A stretch of DNA of 7,811 bases from Hyphomicrobiaceae bacterium. Its GTDB lineage: Bacteria > Pseudomonadota > Alphaproteobacteria > Rhizobiales > Hyphomicrobiaceae. Made by a program: the position numbers and the translations under genes. Shown in pieces: positions 5,864 through 7,811 of the stretch. The notes below the pieces were generated by a model. It ran no database searches and had not been told where the DNA came from. It saw only the letters and a list, made by a program, of their open reading frames with translations. The stretch is from assembly GCA_020442225.1 (NCBI GenBank), contig JAGRKR010000338.1, forward strand, positions 1-7,811. The letters run 5' to 3'. Each line of letters starts with the position of its first letter. Positions within the stretch are counted from its first letter, which is position 1.

Positions 5864-6858
5864 CGGCGACGATGCGTGCGGTCTGGTATGAGCGCACGGG
5901 GCCGGCCGAGGACGTGTTGACGGTCGGGGAGCTGCCGCGTCCGCAACCAGCCCCCGGCGAGGTTCTCGTGCGTCTTCACGCCTCGGGGGTCAATCCCGCC
6001 GATTGCAACCGCCGGGGCGGGCGCAACTATCCCGAGCCGGATGGCATCACCATCCCCAACAGCGACGGGGCGGGCGTGATCGAGGCGCTGGGCAACGGCG
6101 TCACCGGGCATCGGCGCGGGGATCGCGTCTGGCTCTACAACGGGGCGCGCGGGCGCAGTTTCGGCACGGCGGCCGAGTTCATCACTCTTGATGCCGATCT
6201 CGTGGCGCCGCTCCCGGACGGCGTGCCGTTCGAGGTCGGCGCCGCGCTCGGCATTCCCGCCATGACGGCGCATCGCTGCCTGTTCGCGGACGGTCCAGTC
6301 AGGGGACAGACTGTGCTGGTGACGGGAGGAGCCGGCGCCGTCGGCAACTACGCGATACAACTCGCGAAGTGGGACGGCGCGCGTGTGATCACGACCGTCA
6401 GCTCGCCCGAGAAGGCCGAGGATGCGCGCCGCGCCGGCGCCGACATCGTGCTCGACTATCGGCGTGAGAACGTGGTCGAGGCCGTGTTGCAGGCGACCGG
6501 CGGCAAGGGCGTGGAGCGCATCGTCGAGGTCGATTTCGGCGGCAACCAGGCGACCACGCTGGAGGTCATCGCCTTGAACGGCACCGTCGCGGCCTATGCC
6601 TCGCGCGGCAACCTGCATCCCGTGCTCGAATACTCACGCATCATGCGCCGGAACATGACCTTGCGCACGGTTCTGCTGTTCAGCGCGCCGCACAAGGCGC
6701 GGCGGCAGGCGCAACGCGAAATCGTCGCCTGGCTGGAGGCGGCGCCCCGCTTCCATCGTACGGCCGCCATGTTCCCGTTGGCCGAAACCGCCAAGGCCCA
6801 TCTCGCGGTCGAGCGAGGCGACAAGCGCGGCATGGTCGTGGTGGCGCCGAACCTGTGA
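5860..6858 (+). CDS. MDR-superfamily NADPH:quinone oxidoreductase-like protein
   Basis: A 332-residue medium-chain dehydrogenase/reductase of the zinc-free quinone reductase (zeta-crystallin) type. Seen: GroES-like N-terminal domain with PAPGEVLVRLHASGVNPAD at 30-48, where a zinc enzyme would have its catalytic Cys after the V-x-x segment but here is Asn-Pro-Ala-Asp; then GAALGIPAMTAHRCL at 127-141, the Rossmann nucleotide loop VTGGAGAVGNYAIQLAK at 154-170, and SSPEKAEDARRAGAD at 181-195, whose Ser/Lys/Arg suit NADPH. No structural-zinc cysteine cluster is present. It would catalyse NADPH-linked reduction of a quinone or an activated C=C bond in the cytoplasm. The start at 5860 forms an ATGA overlap with the preceding gene, implying co-translation; an in-frame ATG at 5872 is the alternative. 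The gene ends 10 nt from the stop of the opposing DUF1285 gene. Physiological substrate unknown. Confidence 0.92.
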   Translation: MTATMRAVWYERTGPAEDVLTVGELPRPQPAPGEVLVRLHASGVNPADCNRRGGRNYPEPDGITIPNSDGAGVIEALGNGVTGHRRGDRVWLYNGARGRSFGTAAEFITLDADLVAPLPDGVPFEVGAALGIPAMTAHRCLFADGPVRGQTVLVTGGAGAVGNYAIQLAKWDGARVITTVSSPEKAEDARRAGADIVLDYRRENVVEAVLQATGGKGVERIVEVDFGGNQATTLEVIALNGTVAAYASRGNLHPVLEYSRIMRRNMTLRTVLLFSAPHKARRQAQREIVAWLEAAPRFHRTAAMFPLAETAKAHLAVERGDKRGMVVVAPNL

Positions 6859-6868
6859 GCCTCGGCCC

Positions 6869-7462
6869 TCAGCCGGCCTCCTGCAGCGGGAAGAAGGCGC
6901 CGCCGCTCCACAACCCGAGCACGTCGTCCCGGCTGGGTGCCTGTGGCACGGCGAGTTCGACGAGATCGTAGTAGAGCGCGCGAGTGACCAGGGCTTCTAG
7001 CCGACCGCGTACGAGAAGGTAGGGTTTGAGCCCTCCGGCCGCTGCTTCCGTCACGAAGCGCAGGGGGTGCTCAGGCCCCACCTGCACGATGTCGTCGACA
7101 TTGGTGCGGAAGGTCAGGGTCTGGGCGGTGCCGCTGCCGGAAACCTCCATCTCGACGGCGAGGAACGGGGCGTCCTCGACCGCCACGTCGACCTTCTCGA
7201 CGGGGGTCACGAGATAGTGCCGCCCGTCCTCGTCGCGCCTCAAGACGCGCGAGAAGAGCCGGACGAGTGGTTTGCGACCGATGGGGCTGCCCTGGTAGTA
7301 CCATGTGCCGTCGCGGCGGATGGCGAGCCCGATATCACCGCAGTAGGGTGGATTCCAGCGCTCGACCGGGGGCGGCCGATCGCCCGCCTGGCTCTTCAGG
7401 AGGGCCTCGAGGCCCGATAGGCCGGCACCGGACAGATCGGTCATCTTGTCGCTAGGAGGCAT
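6869..7462 (-). CDS. DUF1285 family protein
   Basis: A 197-residue protein of the DUF1285 family (Pfam PF06938), which has solved structures but no assigned function that I know of. Seen: the family core NPPYCGDIGLAIRRDGTWYY at 37-56, GSPIGRKPLVRLFSRVLRR at 58-76, YLVTPVEKVDVAVEDAPFLA at 83-102, and a C-terminal RALYYDLVELA at 161-171. No signal peptide or membrane helix, so cytoplasmic. Start choice: ATG at 7462 has AAAGAG about 9 nt upstream; a GTG at 7490-7492 would add ten residues (MDGGTKEQSR), and an ATG at 7444 would remove six. It is divergent from the moxR gene and convergent with the quinone-reductase gene with a 10-nt gap. In other alphaproteobacteria, as I recall, this gene directly precedes the Nudix and CCA genes; here they are separated by the three-enzyme cassette. 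Confidence 0.92.
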   Translation of the reverse strand: MPPSDKMTDLSGAGLSGLEALLKSQAGDRPPPVERWNPPYCGDIGLAIRRDGTWYYQGSPIGRKPLVRLFSRVLRRDEDGRHYLVTPVEKVDVAVEDAPFLAVEMEVSGSGTAQTLTFRTNVDDIVQVGPEHPLRFVTEAAAGGLKPYLLVRGRLEALVTRALYYDLVELAVPQAPSRDDVLGLWSGGAFFPLQEAG

Positions 7463-7500
7463 GCGTGATTGCTCTTTCGTTCCGCCGTCCACGGCCGGTC

Positions 7501-7523
7501 GGCGGCGGCGGCGGGGCGGCGGG
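7501..7523. repeat. GGC triplet-rich tract
   Basis: Four perfect GGC units, then GGGGCGGCGGG. It lies in the DUF1285 leader, just outside the possible GTG start at 7492, so it is noncoding in either gene model. Slippage-prone simple sequence; no function can be shown. Confidence 0.5.
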
Positions 7524-7534
7524 CACGCCCGAAA

Positions 7535-7561
7535 AACATAATCTGACCATCTTCATCACAA
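7535..7561 (-). promoter_or_regulatory. Weak candidate promoter for the DUF1285 gene
   Basis: On the minus strand TTGTGA (7561-7556) and TATGTT (7540-7535) lie in the only AT-rich stretch between the divergent genes. The 15-nt spacing is shorter than ideal, so the exact boxes are uncertain even if a promoter is here. Confidence 0.25.
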
Positions 7562-7569
7562 GAGAGTGT

Positions 7570-7598
7570 TTCTCAATCAGCAACGTGGGCCTTATATT
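7570..7598 (+). promoter_or_regulatory. Candidate sigma-70-type promoter for moxR, probably leaderless
   Basis: TTCTCA (7570-7575, 4/6 to TTGACA) and TATATT (7593-7598, 5/6 to TATAAT) are separated by 17 nt. The -10 box ends 7 nt before the ATG at 7606, which puts the expected first transcribed base at or next to the start codon. No Shine-Dalgarno precedes the ATG: the interval is CACCCCC. Confidence 0.5.
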
Positions 7599-7605
7599 CA
7601 CCCCC

Positions 7606-7811
7606 ATGACAACTCTCAGTCAAACGAGCGACGACATCGTCCAACGCCTCGAGGCGGCGGCCGAGCGTATCAAGCGGGTCCACCAGGCGACGGCTTCCGT
7701 CATCTTCGGGCAGGACGTGGTTATCGAGCGCACGCTGGTGACGCTGCTTTCCGGCGGCCATGCGCTGCTGATCGGCGTTCCCGGTCTCGCCAAGACGAGC
7801 CTCGTGGAAGC
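7606..7811 (+). CDS. MoxR family AAA+ ATPase, N-terminal part only
   Basis: The first 68 residues of a MoxR-type AAA+ ATPase; the gene runs off the right edge. Seen: a helical start (DDIVQRLEAAAERIKRV at 9-25), then SVIFGQDVVIERTLVTLLSG at 31-50, which is the conserved G-Q-D/E lead-in of MoxR proteins, and HALLIGVPGLAKTSL at 52-66 with Walker A GVPGLAKT at 57-64 (Lys63 for ATP phosphate). MoxR ATPases act as chaperone-like activators, typically with DUF58/VWA-domain partners encoded next to them; those partners would lie beyond this window. The ATG at 7606 has no Shine-Dalgarno and a strong -10-like box 7 nt upstream, suggesting leaderless translation. Alternative in-frame starts inside the known N-terminal block would cut conserved helices. 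Confidence 0.92.
   Translation, partial: MTTLSQTSDDIVQRLEAAAERIKRVHQATASVIFGQDVVIERTLVTLLSGGHALLIGVPGLAKTSLVE

Noticed and set aside
5533..6618. 361-codon minus-strand open frame opposite the quinone-reductase gene
   Set aside because: Antisense to a gene with clear MDR and nucleotide-binding motifs; its product matches nothing I know.

Overview
The window comes from a GC-rich (about two thirds G+C by eye) bacterial chromosome. Protein family content points to an alphaproteobacterium, most likely Hyphomicrobiales (Rhizobiales) or a close relative. The clues are the DUF1285 and MoxR genes side by side, a DUF6111-like membrane protein between a NudL-type Nudix gene and a tRNA nucleotidyltransferase, and a GroEL with a shortened Met/Gly-rich tail. 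The genus cannot be fixed from this sequence.

Layout. (1) Bases 2-511, plus strand: the 3' end of groEL, followed by a perfect 8-bp hairpin in the convergent gap. (2) Bases 573-3086, minus strand: a tight four-gene operon read right to left, namely a Nudix CoA pyrophosphatase, a two-helix DUF6111-like protein, a CCA-adding tRNA nucleotidyltransferase and an unrecognised two-helix membrane protein. Junctions are a 7-nt overlap, a 14-nt gap and an ATGA overlap. (3) Bases 3087-3460: a 374-nt divergent intergenic region with a candidate Nudix promoter, two small inverted repeats and the ribosome binding site of the next operon. (4) Bases 3461-6858, plus strand: a three-gene catabolic-type operon of class III CoA-transferase, iron-alcohol-dehydrogenase/maleylacetate-reductase-like enzyme and quinone-oxidoreductase-like MDR enzyme, the last two joined by ATGA. 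(5) Bases 6869-7462, minus strand: a DUF1285 gene, ending only 10 nt from the operon before it. (6) Bases 7606 onward, plus strand: the 5' end of a MoxR AAA+ ATPase gene, divergent from DUF1285.

How it fits together. The minus-strand genes are housekeeping: nucleotide and cofactor clean-up, tRNA CCA ends, small membrane proteins and DUF1285. The three plus-strand enzymes look like a metabolic cassette that activates an organic acid as its CoA thioester and carries out NAD(P)H-linked reductions; the substrate cannot be read from the sequence. From memory, DUF1285, NudL and the CCA enzyme are often adjacent and co-directional in alphaproteobacteria. Removing bases 3087-6868 would recreate that order, so the cassette looks like an insertion into a conserved block. 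No transposase, integrase, repeat boundary, CRISPR array, tRNA or rRNA gene was seen, and no clearly new defence or mobile system. The points most worth checking are the inserted cassette, the altered metal site of its dehydrogenase, and a probably leaderless moxR transcript.
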